DNA of 64,000 nucleotides from Brachyspira aalborgi (GTDB lineage Bacteria; Spirochaetota; Brachyspiria; Brachyspirales; Brachyspiraceae): NCBI RefSeq assembly GCF_008016455.1, contig NZ_SAXU01000001.1, positions 992,001 to 1,056,000 of the forward strand, read 5' to 3'. Shown piece by piece: positions 1 to 8,330 of this stretch (position 1 is its first letter; each line of letters starts with the position of its first letter). The notes under the pieces were generated by a model. It saw only the letters and a program-made list of their open reading frames with translations, ran no database searches and was not told where the DNA came from. The position numbers and the translations under genes were made by a program.

Positions 1-203
1 TCATGTCCGTTAGCGGTTATATATCCGTCAAATTCCAAATCGTCCAAATTATCTACTTGCAATTTAATTCTTCCCGTAGCTATAAAAACTTTTATGCCTT
101 TTTCTTTTAGTTTTTTAATGGCTATTTTAGAAGCGTTTGAAACTTTATGAGTATTAAAACTAACCAAAGTTCCGTCTATGTCAAAAAATATGGCTTTTAT
201 CAT
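1..203 (-). CDS. HAD-superfamily (Cof-type) phosphatase, 3' end outside window
   Basis: Only the N-terminal 67 residues are present; the gene runs off the left edge. The protein begins MIKAIFFDIDGTL, the HAD motif I with the nucleophile and acid aspartates (DxDGT). Motif II-like ATGR follows near residue 48, and a GYITANGH segment typical of Cof/YbiV-type sugar phosphatases follows that. Family members are cytosolic Mg-dependent phosphatases acting on sugar phosphates or flavin and pyridoxal phosphates; the substrate cannot be told from this fragment. The start is the ATG at 203, just before the first motif, as is usual in this family. Confidence 0.85.
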   Translation of the reverse strand, partial: MIKAIFFDIDGTLVSFNTHKVSNASKIAIKKLKEKGIKVFIATGRIKLQVDNLDDLEFDGYITANGH

Positions 204-390
204 AATTAAGAAAATCCTTAAAAATTTGAAGTTTATAAAAAAATTTTATTTATGAATATTATACATTGAAATTAATATTTTTTAAATAAAGTATTTTATA
301 TTTTATATAAATTTTTATAAAAATTAAAATTTATCAATACAAAAGCCGATATTTTACTATAAAGAAAGTCAAAAATTATAAATTTTCTAC

Positions 391-418
391 TTGACTTTTT
401 TTAAAAGTTTGCTATATT
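391..418 (+). promoter_or_regulatory. Sigma70-type promoter for the lipoprotein gene
   Basis: TTGACT at 391-396 is followed after 16 bases by TATATT at 413-418. This would give a leader of roughly 155 nt before the ATG at 583. The rest of 204-582 is AT-rich and holds no other gene that I can see. Confidence 0.55.
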
Positions 419-582
419 ATGGGTAGAGAATATTTGATTTGCTATTTATAATTAGAATAGTAAGATAAAGTAAAAGTTGCAATTAGGCTTTTTAAGTTTA
501 TTTGCTAAAGTGGAAAATTATTGGAGGCAAAACTCTAATTATTTTAAATAAAAATATTAAATTATTTAAAGGAGGAATTAGT

Positions 583-1485
583 ATGACTAATTCAAAAAAA
601 ATTAAAAGAAACATAGGCGCAAGCCGTAGGCTTGCGCCCTTCGGACATGTCCGAAGCATAACTTTCACAATAATCTTATTGGCAGTAGCATTAATTTTCG
701 GTTGTAGAAAAAGCGTAGGTGGAGGAGACCCAACACCAATCGACCCTACAAAATCAATGACGGGAAATTTGCTAATCGTATCCACTGACGGAAAAACAAA
801 TTTAAACTCCATCCCTTTGAGGTTCGCTGGAGCAAATGCAACGGTAACCAAAGTTGAAGTAGAACAAGGCAAGAATTTAAATTTAGACATAAATAATTTT
901 ATTGTTGAAAACAACGCTTTAAAGTTGACAAATATTGATTTGTCTACAGCAGAGGCTGCCGTATCGAATAAAGTTACTTTAACTTTTGATTTATCCGCAA
1001 GTTCGTCTAGCCCAATTACAAGATATACTGACACTGCAGATATTTTTGTAGGAAAAATGCAAACTAATATTTCGGTTGAAACATTGAAAAAATTAAAGTT
1101 TGATGTAAGCGATACTGTAAAAGGGCAAGAAAGTTTCGATGGCGATAAGCTTGTGCAAACTGAAACAGGTAAAGCTAGGTCAATATTATTTAAAAATACT
1201 GACTTTCAAGTCGATGCTTCTGACGATAGCAAATTTACACTTGCAAATGCGAACACTGGCGATGATGGTAATCAAATAAAAATGAGCGAAATTGCAACTA
1301 TTCTCTCAAATTCTTTTAATTCTAGCCAAGATATTTCAACTTATAATAATAACGCTGGTTTTGAAATTACAAGTTCTACGGAAGGAACAAAAGCTACATT
1401 TGTGATTAAGTTCAAACCGTTCAATTCTTTTTATAAAGAACATTCAATTACATTTGACCAGAAAAAAGGAGCTTGGATAGAATAA
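583..1485 (+). CDS. Putative lipoprotein with palindromic insert in its signal peptide
   Basis: A 300-residue exported protein of unknown function. The start at 583 is chosen because AAAGGAGGA lies directly upstream; an in-frame TTG at 502 has no such site. The signal peptide has a basic N-region, a hydrophobic stretch at about residues 26-39 and a lipobox ending IFGC with Cys41, so the product is probably lipid-anchored. Residues 12-25 (GASRRLAPFGHVRS) come entirely from a GC-rich double palindrome; removing them leaves an ordinary spirochaetal lipoprotein signal. The mature part is rich in Asn, Thr, Ser and Asp and has no motif I recognise. It resembles beta-rich surface lipoproteins only in composition. 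A promoter lies at 391-418, and a hairpin and a terminator lie downstream. Confidence 0.75.
   Translation: MTNSKKIKRNIGASRRLAPFGHVRSITFTIILLAVALIFGCRKSVGGGDPTPIDPTKSMTGNLLIVSTDGKTNLNSIPLRFAGANATVTKVEVEQGKNLNLDINNFIVENNALKLTNIDLSTAEAAVSNKVTLTFDLSASSSSPITRYTDTADIFVGKMQTNISVETLKKLKFDVSDTVKGQESFDGDKLVQTETGKARSILFKNTDFQVDASDDSKFTLANANTGDDGNQIKMSEIATILSNSFNSSQDISTYNNNAGFEITSSTEGTKATFVIKFKPFNSFYKEHSITFDQKKGAWIE
616..656 (+). repeat. Double GC-rich palindrome inserted in frame
   Basis: Two adjacent perfect inverted repeats. GGCGCAAGCC (616-625) pairs with GGCTTGCGCC (629-638) around a 3-base loop. CTTCGGACATGTCCGAAG (639-656) is an 18-bp self-complementary palindrome. GC content is far above the flanks. 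The element plus one or two flanking bases amounts to 42 bp, or 14 codons, with no stop, so the reading frame is kept. It resembles in principle the Rickettsia palindromic elements that insert in frame into genes, although the sequence is different. Confidence 0.85.
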
Positions 1486-1535
1486 TTGTAAAATGTAAGT
1501 CAATCCATCATATATTAAATAAATTTTGTTAAACT

Positions 1536-1568
1536 CCTCATTGTAAGTAGTTTTTGCTTGCAGTGAGG
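1536..1568 (+). other. Hairpin downstream of the lipoprotein gene
   Basis: CCTCATTGTAAG (1536-1547) pairs over 12 bases, two of them G-U, with CTTGCAGTGAGG (1557-1568) around a 9-base loop. AAAC and GTTT extend the stem past a bulge. There is no clean T-run, so this may be a transcript-end structure working with the terminator 85 bases further on. Confidence 0.55.
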
Positions 1569-1652
1569 GTTTGATAAAGTAGTTTATAAAAGTTGAGGTT
1601 TTAAGTTGCGATTTTTAGGTTGCGGTTAGAAAAATCTTTTTTTATATTATTG

Positions 1653-1687
1653 AAGAGGCTTGTCTGAAATGGGCGAGCTTCTTTTTT
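1653..1687 (+). terminator. Rho-independent terminator
   Basis: AAGAGGCTTGTC (1653-1664) pairs over all 12 positions, three of them G-U, with GGCGAGCTTCTT (1672-1683) around a 7-base loop. The stem is followed directly by more T. It would end transcription from the lipoprotein gene. Confidence 0.8.
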
Positions 1688-1695
1688 ATCAATTA

Positions 1696-1811
1696 GTCAT
1701 TGCGAGGGCTTTAGCCGAAGTAATCGATTTTTAATAGATTTGTTTATTAACGAAACTAAATTTTTAAATTTAATTTTTCATATAAATTGTTTCGCTATCG
1801 CCAGAAATGAC
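1696..1811. repeat. Degenerate palindromic repeat (CATTGCGAG type)
   Basis: It begins GTCATTGCGAGGGCTTTAGC, continues with GAAGTAATC and ends TTTCGCTATCGCCAGAAATGAC. The ends GTCATT and AATGAC are inverted. This is the layout of the widespread intergenic element with a CGTCATTGCGAG edge and an AAGCAATC inner part; here the centre has decayed to AT-rich sequence. Related remnants lie at 25359-25434 and 45411-45488. Confidence 0.65.
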
Positions 1812-1849
1812 GATTTTTATAAAGTAAAAATATAAATAAATTATAATTA

Positions 1850-1878
1850 TTGAAAAAAATTAAATATTAGTATATAAT
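1850..1878 (+). promoter_or_regulatory. Promoter of the CBS-GGDEF gene
   Basis: TTGAAA (1850-1855), a 17-base spacer and TATAAT (1873-1878), about 48 bases before the start codon. Confidence 0.6.
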
Positions 1879-1925
1879 AATGTCTTAATATGGTTTTATA
1901 AATATTAAAAAAGGTTTTATATTTA

Positions 1926-2957
1926 ATGTATAAGAATGCGGTAAAATCTCATATTGATAGCGATATTAAAATTGTAAAAAAAAATATTACTCTATCAAAA
2001 TTAATAGCGAGCAAAGAGAATTTTAAATTATTGGCTATCGTAAACGAATCTAATAAATTAGTCGGAATAATAGATTATCGTCAATTATCGATTAGCGTTC
2101 TTAAACAATTATCAAAAAAAACTACAAAAAATATCGAAGCCGTTCTTAATAAAGAAATTTCTTTTTATATGAATAAAGATTTTATAACGGCTTATCCCGA
2201 AGACGATTTAGAAAAAATATTTGACAATATGCTTAAAAACAAAACCGAATATATAATAATTGTAGATAATAAAAATCATCCTTTGGGAGTTGCAAATTTA
2301 TACGATTTATACGAAACGGTTATTAAATTAAAAATAAGAAATATCGGATTAAATATAAGTATTATAGAAGAAAAATCCTCAATGGAAAAAGACAATGTTA
2401 TAAAAAATCTTATAAAAGAAATCGACACCTTAAACGCTCAATCTACAATAGACGCTCTCACAGGATTATATAATGTTAGATTTTTCAATAAAGTGATAGA
2501 AGAAGAAGTTGAAAGAGCTATAAGATATAATTATAATATGTCAATAATGTTTATGGATTTAGACCATTTTAAAAATGTAAATGATATATACGGGCATGAC
2601 TGCGGAAATTTTATACTTCATGAAATCGGAAAACTTTTGAATAATTCTTCGGATAATATAAGCATTTTAAGAAAAAGCGATATAGCGATTCGATACGGCG
2701 GAGAAGAGTTTTTAGTTATATGTCCGAATACAAAAAAAGAACAGGCTTATATTTTAGCCGAAAGAATAAGAAAAACTATAGAAAAAAAATCTTTCTTTTA
2801 CGAAAAGAATATTATAAATATAACTATAAGTATAGGAGTGTCGGAATATAAACCTTCTTCAAAAAAAGCTATTTCTGACACTATAAAAGAATCCGATAGC
2901 GCTATGTATGAAGCGAAGCGTATGGGAAGAAATAAAGTTTCCGTATTTAATGATTAA
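1926..2957 (+). CDS. Diguanylate cyclase with N-terminal CBS domains
   Basis: A 343-residue cytosolic protein that should make cyclic di-GMP from two GTP. Residues 1-150 look like a CBS pair (for example LVGIIDYRQLS and PLGVANLYDLYE), a module that usually binds adenine nucleotides. A short helical linker leads to a GGDEF domain from about residue 175, opening with DALTGLYNVRFF. The active-site motif is GGEEF at 258-262. MDLDHFKNVND carries the Mg-binding aspartate. RKSD at 249-252 sits exactly five residues before GGEEF, so the RxxD inhibitory site for product feedback is intact. All catalytic residues I can check are present. It appears to be a single-gene unit with its own promoter. Confidence 0.9.
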   Translation: MYKNAVKSHIDSDIKIVKKNITLSKLIASKENFKLLAIVNESNKLVGIIDYRQLSISVLKQLSKKTTKNIEAVLNKEISFYMNKDFITAYPEDDLEKIFDNMLKNKTEYIIIVDNKNHPLGVANLYDLYETVIKLKIRNIGLNISIIEEKSSMEKDNVIKNLIKEIDTLNAQSTIDALTGLYNVRFFNKVIEEEVERAIRYNYNMSIMFMDLDHFKNVNDIYGHDCGNFILHEIGKLLNNSSDNISILRKSDIAIRYGGEEFLVICPNTKKEQAYILAERIRKTIEKKSFFYEKNIINITISIGVSEYKPSSKKAISDTIKESDSAMYEAKRMGRNKVSVFND

Positions 2958-2965
2958 TTAAAAAA

Positions 2966-3862
2966 TCATACTAAAACTTTTTCTCTATTTTCAATATTAT
3001 TTTCCGTTTCAATACTCGCTTGGTAAACTTCTTTAGCTTTATAATAATATTCTGCGGCTTTTTCGTAATTTCCTTCTATAAACTCTATATTTCCCAAATG
3101 AAAATAATCGTTTGATTTAGGCGAATTTTTTATATTCTTAATATATTTTGCCTTGCTTTGAGCTATATTAGGATAATTATCTCGTAAATTTTTATTTCTC
3201 AAATTTTTAAGCTCGATTGCGGCTGGAGTATTTGCAGGATATATTGATAAAGCTTGAATATACATATCTTCCGCTTTTTTATAATCTTTCATTTCATGCA
3301 AACAAACGCCATAATAATGATAATCGTTATAATCGGCTAAATCGCTTTCGACTAATATTTTATAAAAATTTATCGCTTCTTTATACATTTGATTTCTGTA
3401 AAAATAAGTAGCCATATAAACCAACGCGACTCTGTCTCTATTATTTCTTTTCAATAAATATTTTGCTATTTCCAATCCTTCGTCCTCTTCTCCTAAAAGA
3501 GAGCATAAAGATAAAAACTCATAATAAGGATTAAGATTATGCGAATTATATAGAGTTATTCCTTTTCTGTATAATTCAAAAGCGTCTTTAAATCTACATT
3601 CTTTTTTGGCGATATCTCCCAAAATAAAATATGCTTCTGACGACATCCAATATTCTAAAAAAGTATTTAAGAATATTTTTGCATGCTCGTAATCTCCGCT
3701 TTCAAATAAAGATAAAGCTATTTGCAAATACGATTTCATATCGTTTCCGTTGCTTAATCTCATACTTCTTTTTAGAGCTTCCATAGCCTCGCCATCGACT
3801 CCCTTTCTTAATAAATCTTCCGCAAGATTGCTTAATTTTACCGCTTTAGTTCCTATATGCAT
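2966..3862 (-). CDS. TPR-repeat protein
   Basis: A 298-residue protein built almost wholly of tetratricopeptide repeats, for example around SYLQIALSLFESGDYEHAKI, ALVYMATYFYRNQMYKEAI and DYFHLGNIEFIEGNYEKAAE. It is a likely protein-binding scaffold. There is no signal peptide or membrane segment, so it is probably cytosolic. The start at 3862 (MHIGTK) is preferred because GGAGAGA lies just upstream. An in-frame ATG at 3901 would overlap the previous gene by 20 bases and has no such site. It follows the LamG/FnIII gene by 19 bases, so the two are probably co-transcribed. The specific role is unknown. Confidence 0.8.
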   Translation of the reverse strand: MHIGTKAVKLSNLAEDLLRKGVDGEAMEALKRSMRLSNGNDMKSYLQIALSLFESGDYEHAKIFLNTFLEYWMSSEAYFILGDIAKKECRFKDAFELYRKGITLYNSHNLNPYYEFLSLCSLLGEEDEGLEIAKYLLKRNNRDRVALVYMATYFYRNQMYKEAINFYKILVESDLADYNDYHYYGVCLHEMKDYKKAEDMYIQALSIYPANTPAAIELKNLRNKNLRDNYPNIAQSKAKYIKNIKNSPKSNDYFHLGNIEFIEGNYEKAAEYYYKAKEVYQASIETENNIENREKVLV

Positions 3863-3881
3863 AGTCTCTCTCCTTTTTATT

Positions 3882-5300
3882 TTAATAAGATGTTCGGACA
3901 AAAACTTCTTTAGAAAAATTACTTTCTATATTTCCGCCCTCGCCGCCTATAGCAGTAACAGCGAAATAATAAATCTCGCCGTTTTTTAATCCGTTTATAA
4001 CATATTCGTTTTGATTTCCTATTATTATTGGAATATTATCGGCATTATTATAAATTCCCGATTTAGTTCCGTAATATATTTTATAACCCGTTATATTTTC
4101 ATGAGAGCCGTCCCATTTTAGCACGACTGAATTATTAACCGCAATCGCAGTTAAATTAACGGGATTTTTTGGCATCTTTCCTCTATGATAAACAATTTCA
4201 ACATTATTTAATATCGGACTTATATTTCTTTCGCTATTGCTTTCAAGAACGGCTTTTATTTGAATATATCTTCCGCTTGAGATAATATTTTTTGCATCTA
4301 AAAATTTCCATTCTATAAAATCATCTTCGGGCAGAAAATAATTATCTGAAATTCTATAATAAATATCCATATAAGTTCCGTTTGAAATATTAGCCTTATA
4401 ATCTATATAATCTATAAAAATGTGATTATCTTTTAAATCTATAACTTCGCTTATTAACTCGCCTCTTTTTAAGTATTTATATAAATTAAAATTCTTCTTA
4501 AAATTTGGAGTAAAAGAAAAAGAGTCAATCGCTCCAATAAATCCCTGCCCTAAATATAAAGGCTCGTAAATTATATTATTTATATTAAACGCGTAAGGCG
4601 AACCGTTAATATCTCCCGTGCTTGTTAAATAAATTATTTCTTCTTCAAGTCCGTCAATATATTTTACCAATTTTCCCGTTTTAGAATCAAAACTTACGCA
4701 ATGATGTCGCCATTCGTTAGGTTTTAAAGTCTCGCCCACAGATAAAGTTATATTTGAATATTTGCCTTCATACATAAACAAATTATTAAACTGCCAAACT
4801 AATTTTCCGTCTATTATGCTCGCTCGAATTCCCGAATATTTGCTTTTCTCTCCGTCTTCGTCATTATATATCGCTATTTTTGAAAGAACTTTAGAATTCA
4901 TCCTTACTTGATAAGGATTTAAATAAAATTCTATATTAAAACTATTTATCGAATTTTCTCTCGAATCAAAATAACTTTTATTGTCTATTTTTATAAAAGA
5001 TTTTCCATTTGGAAGCAAAACAGCCTTTCCGCCTGAAACTCCGTCTATATATTTAATATCTTTGCTATAATTAATATTATTATAATTAACAGTATTGGCA
5101 AAAACGGGTTCAAATAATTCTGATATTTCCGAAGTATTATTATTTTTCATTGAAGAATTATTTAATATAAAACCATTTTGAGTATTATTAACCGAACTAT
5201 AATATATATTACTATAATTTGAAAATACATTATAAACTTCGCCGTTTAGATTAACATATAAAATAAATATTATAAAAACTTTTAATTTTATATAAGGCAT
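3882..5300 (-). CDS. Exported LamG-like / fibronectin type III protein
   Basis: A 472-residue protein with an N-terminal signal sequence (a hydrophobic run within the first 20 residues) and no clear lipobox, so it is probably secreted or surface-exposed. Residues about 80-285 look like a concanavalin/LamG jelly roll, with FNIEFYLNPY and EWRHHCVSFDSKTGKLVKYI typical of that fold. A further beta-rich segment follows. Residues about 375-470 are a fibronectin type III domain (PKNPVNLTAIAVNNSVVLKW, ITGYKIYYGT, YYFAVTAIGGEG). Such modules bind glycans or host matrix. The AT-rich stretch 5301-5460 separates it from the phosphoribosyltransferase gene. Confidence 0.8.
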   Translation of the reverse strand: MPYIKLKVFIIFILYVNLNGEVYNVFSNYSNIYYSSVNNTQNGFILNNSSMKNNNTSEISELFEPVFANTVNYNNINYSKDIKYIDGVSGGKAVLLPNGKSFIKIDNKSYFDSRENSINSFNIEFYLNPYQVRMNSKVLSKIAIYNDEDGEKSKYSGIRASIIDGKLVWQFNNLFMYEGKYSNITLSVGETLKPNEWRHHCVSFDSKTGKLVKYIDGLEEEIIYLTSTGDINGSPYAFNINNIIYEPLYLGQGFIGAIDSFSFTPNFKKNFNLYKYLKRGELISEVIDLKDNHIFIDYIDYKANISNGTYMDIYYRISDNYFLPEDDFIEWKFLDAKNIISSGRYIQIKAVLESNSERNISPILNNVEIVYHRGKMPKNPVNLTAIAVNNSVVLKWDGSHENITGYKIYYGTKSGIYNNADNIPIIIGNQNEYVINGLKNGEIYYFAVTAIGGEGGNIESNFSKEVFVRTSY

Positions 5301-5460
5301 TTAAATTCCATAAATAAAAAATATTCTTATAATAATTATTCGGCTTTATTTGATTTTTCATTAAAAAAAATTAGACTAAAATACGAATTAATAATATTTA
5401 CAAAACTATAAATAAATTATATTAAAATTGTTTTATTATTATTTTATATAAAAATAAAAA

Positions 5461-5859
5461 TTATTTGCTTGAGTCTTTTGTCTCCCAAGGAAATAAAAGC
5501 CAATTATTATGATTAATATTCTTATAACTATATTTAGGTTTAACTTTGCTTGTATGTTCTCTAACAAAAAGCGCCGCAATATCAAATTTCTGCTCGTCAA
5601 AATATTTCAAAGTTTCGCCCGTATCCGAAATATCATCAACTATTAAAACCGCTTTATTTCTAACTTTCAATCTCCAAACTTCTTCCATATTAAGAACCAT
5701 CGGAATATTTAATCTATGCGACAACATAACGGCTGGCACTAATCCGCCTCTCGCAAGTCCGTAAAGAACTTCGTAATGAATTTTTGAATCCTCTATTTGT
5801 TTCGCTATCGTTTCTATCGCTTCGTTTATATTTTCCCAGCTTATTATATCGTATTCCAT
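5461..5859 (-). CDS. Purine-type phosphoribosyltransferase
   Basis: A 132-residue type I phosphoribosyltransferase. The PRPP-binding motif AVLIVDDISDTGETL is near residues 70-84, and the PPi loop GLARGGLVP is at about 39-47. The length and RGGLVPAVMLSHRLNIP resemble xanthine/guanine phosphoribosyltransferases (Gpt-like), which salvage a purine base to the nucleotide in the cytosol; the exact base cannot be fixed from sequence alone. The start has a good GGAGAGA site. The gene begins 13 bases after pheT and is probably the last gene of a pheS-pheT operon. Confidence 0.8.
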   Translation of the reverse strand: MEYDIISWENINEAIETIAKQIEDSKIHYEVLYGLARGGLVPAVMLSHRLNIPMVLNMEEVWRLKVRNKAVLIVDDISDTGETLKYFDEQKFDIAALFVREHTSKVKPKYSYKNINHNNWLLFPWETKDSSK

Positions 5860-5872
5860 AATCTCTCCGATT

Positions 5873-8293
5873 TTAAACTCTTAAATTTATTGAAAACTTA
5901 TTTTTTAGCATTTCAAGTAAAGCGGATTCAACAGAATTAATCTCTTCTTCTTTCAATGTTTTATTAATATCGTAATAAGTAATTGAAATCGCTATTGATT
6001 GTTTTCCTTCTTCAACTTGCTCGCCTACATATCTGTCGACAACTTCAACATTTTGAATTATATCATTGAATTTATTTATAGCTTTAATAACTTTACTAAA
6101 CTCTATATTATTGTCGCAAACCAAAGCCAAATCTCTAAATACGGCGGGATATTTTCCTATATCTTTTAATTTTAGTTTTTTCGCTCGCTCTTTAATAAGT
6201 TTCAATGTTTTTCTTATATCGATATCTAAATAATAAACATCCGTGTTAATATCGAATATTTCAAGGATTTTAGGATGAACTTTGCCAATTATTCCTATTT
6301 TTTCGCCAAAAATAATTATTTCAGCGGATATTGTTGGAACAAACCATTTATTTTCTTTAGCGATTAAATTATAGTCGGAACATTTCAAATCTTTTATTAA
6401 TAACTCTTCGACAACTCCGCTCATATCGAAAAAGTCGTAAACTCTCGCATCTTTATTCCATAATTTTTCTTGATATAATCCAAACATAACCGCAGAAAGA
6501 TGCTTTTCTTCAATAAATTTATCTCCGTCTTTATAAAAAATATTTCCAATTTCAAATAAAGCTCCGTTTTTATGTCTATGATTTTGATTATAAATTACGC
6601 TATTTAATAAAGAAGCCAAAGCGGTTGGACGCAAAACATCCATTTCGCTTGTAAGAGGATTAACCACTTTAATAAGTTTCTCTTCTTCAATTCCAAGTTT
6701 CATAAAAATAGCGCTATCGCCCATAGAATATTGTTTAGTTTCGTAAAGTCCGTAAGAAGAGACTTTATGCTTTATCAAACTTAACTCTTCATAATCGGTA
6801 TTTATAGGATTGCATTTTATATGAGGAATATTTGAAGATATATTATTATATCCGTAAACTCTCGCTATCTCTTCAACTAAATCTTCCGCTATCGATAAAT
6901 CATGCCTATAAAAAGGAACTTCAACTTTTAAATTATTTTCTCCAAGCGCTGAAGCGTTAAAACCGTATCTTTTAAATATTGAAGACATTTCGCCTATATT
7001 CATATCAAGCCCTAAATATCTTTTAACTAAAGAACAATCAAATACTATTTTATTATTTTCAAAATGTTTTGTATTAACTTCTTTCGCTCTCGATGATATT
7101 TTGCATTCGTTGTCAAAAGTGACTATCAAATCAACCGCTCTGTTTAAGGCTGATAGAGTCGAATTGTAGTCTATATCTCTTTCAAATCTGTAAGAAGCGT
7201 CCGTTTTCGTATTTGTGGCAAGCGAAGATTTTTTTACTGCAATATGGTCGAAATAAGCCGATTCTATTAAAATATTTTTTGTAGTCTCTTCAATTTTAGT
7301 TTCATCTCCGCCCATAACTCCCGCAATTCCAATAGGTTTTTCTTCGTCCGCTATAATTAAAACATCTTCGTTTAATTCTATTTCTTTGCCGTCTAAAAGC
7401 GTTAATTTCTCTCCGTTTTTTGCATCTCTAACTATAATTTTACCGCCTTTTACTTTATCGAAATCGTAGGCATGCAAAGGCTGTCCATATTCAATCATAA
7501 CATAATTTGTAATATCGACTATATTATTTATTGGATTGATTCCGCATTTTTTTAATCTTTTTTGCATCCAATCTGGAGACGGAGCGACAGTTATATTATT
7601 TATAAGTCTTCCCGTGTATTTATAACAACCTTCTTGATTTTCTACAGTTATATCTATATTTCCGCCTATTGAGTCGTAAGTATTTACTTGAGGAACGGTT
7701 ACTCTTCTTTCCAATACTAAAGAACATTCTCTTGCAAAACCTATAATGCTTACTAAATCTCCTCTATTTGCCGTAATTTCTATATTAAACACATAATCTA
7801 CAGTTCCGACTATTAAAGAAATCGGTTTTCCTATAATTTCTTCGGTATTTAATCCCGCTTTATTTATTTCTTCGTCTAAAATCCATATTCCGTATATTCC
7901 TTCAATTTCGTCATAACCTAATTCTGTTCTTGAGCATAACATTCCATTGCTTTCAAAACTTCTTATTGACGCTTTTTTAATCGTAAGTCCGTTTGGCAAT
8001 TTCGCTCCTATCATTGCAACAGGAACAAAAGCCCCTTCTCTAACATTCGGCGCTCCGCAAACTATAGATAAAACATCGTCTCCAATATCGACTTTACAAA
8101 CGCTTAATTTATCGGCATCGGGATGTTTATGAACGGACGCTATTTTTCCAATTATAACTCCAGGAATATCTCCTCCCGTAGTTTCTATTGAAGACACTTC
8201 GCTTCCCGCAAGAGTTAATTGTTTAGCTATCTCTTCCGCAGTCAAATCATCCAAATTAACAAATTCTTTAAGCCAACTTAAAGGAACTTTCAT
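5873..8293 (-). CDS. pheT: Phenylalanyl-tRNA synthetase beta subunit
   Basis: An 806-residue subunit, normal for bacterial PheT. With PheS it forms the alpha2beta2 enzyme that charges tRNA-Phe. Domains in order: an N-terminal EMAP-like tRNA-binding domain (about 40-150, with PGVIIGKIASVHKHPDADKL), the B3/B4 editing domain (about 210-380), B5 (about 400-475), the catalytic-like core (SEMDVLRPTALASLLNSVIY) and a C-terminal ferredoxin-fold anticodon-binding domain (KYPAVFRDLALVCDN to the end). GAGGTGGAG precedes the ATG. It starts 37 bases after pheS. Confidence 0.97.
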   Translation of the reverse strand: MKVPLSWLKEFVNLDDLTAEEIAKQLTLAGSEVSSIETTGGDIPGVIIGKIASVHKHPDADKLSVCKVDIGDDVLSIVCGAPNVREGAFVPVAMIGAKLPNGLTIKKASIRSFESNGMLCSRTELGYDEIEGIYGIWILDEEINKAGLNTEEIIGKPISLIVGTVDYVFNIEITANRGDLVSIIGFARECSLVLERRVTVPQVNTYDSIGGNIDITVENQEGCYKYTGRLINNITVAPSPDWMQKRLKKCGINPINNIVDITNYVMIEYGQPLHAYDFDKVKGGKIIVRDAKNGEKLTLLDGKEIELNEDVLIIADEEKPIGIAGVMGGDETKIEETTKNILIESAYFDHIAVKKSSLATNTKTDASYRFERDIDYNSTLSALNRAVDLIVTFDNECKISSRAKEVNTKHFENNKIVFDCSLVKRYLGLDMNIGEMSSIFKRYGFNASALGENNLKVEVPFYRHDLSIAEDLVEEIARVYGYNNISSNIPHIKCNPINTDYEELSLIKHKVSSYGLYETKQYSMGDSAIFMKLGIEEEKLIKVVNPLTSEMDVLRPTALASLLNSVIYNQNHRHKNGALFEIGNIFYKDGDKFIEEKHLSAVMFGLYQEKLWNKDARVYDFFDMSGVVEELLIKDLKCSDYNLIAKENKWFVPTISAEIIIFGEKIGIIGKVHPKILEIFDINTDVYYLDIDIRKTLKLIKERAKKLKLKDIGKYPAVFRDLALVCDNNIEFSKVIKAINKFNDIIQNVEVVDRYVGEQVEEGKQSIAISITYYDINKTLKEEEINSVESALLEMLKNKFSINLRV

Positions 8294-8330
8294 TTACTCC
8301 ACCTCATTACTATATCTATTCAATTTTTTA

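Noticed and set aside
498-1034. 178-codon open frame antisense to the lipoprotein
   Set aside because: It has no ribosome site, and it is opposite a gene with a good signal peptide and start. The openness follows from codon bias.
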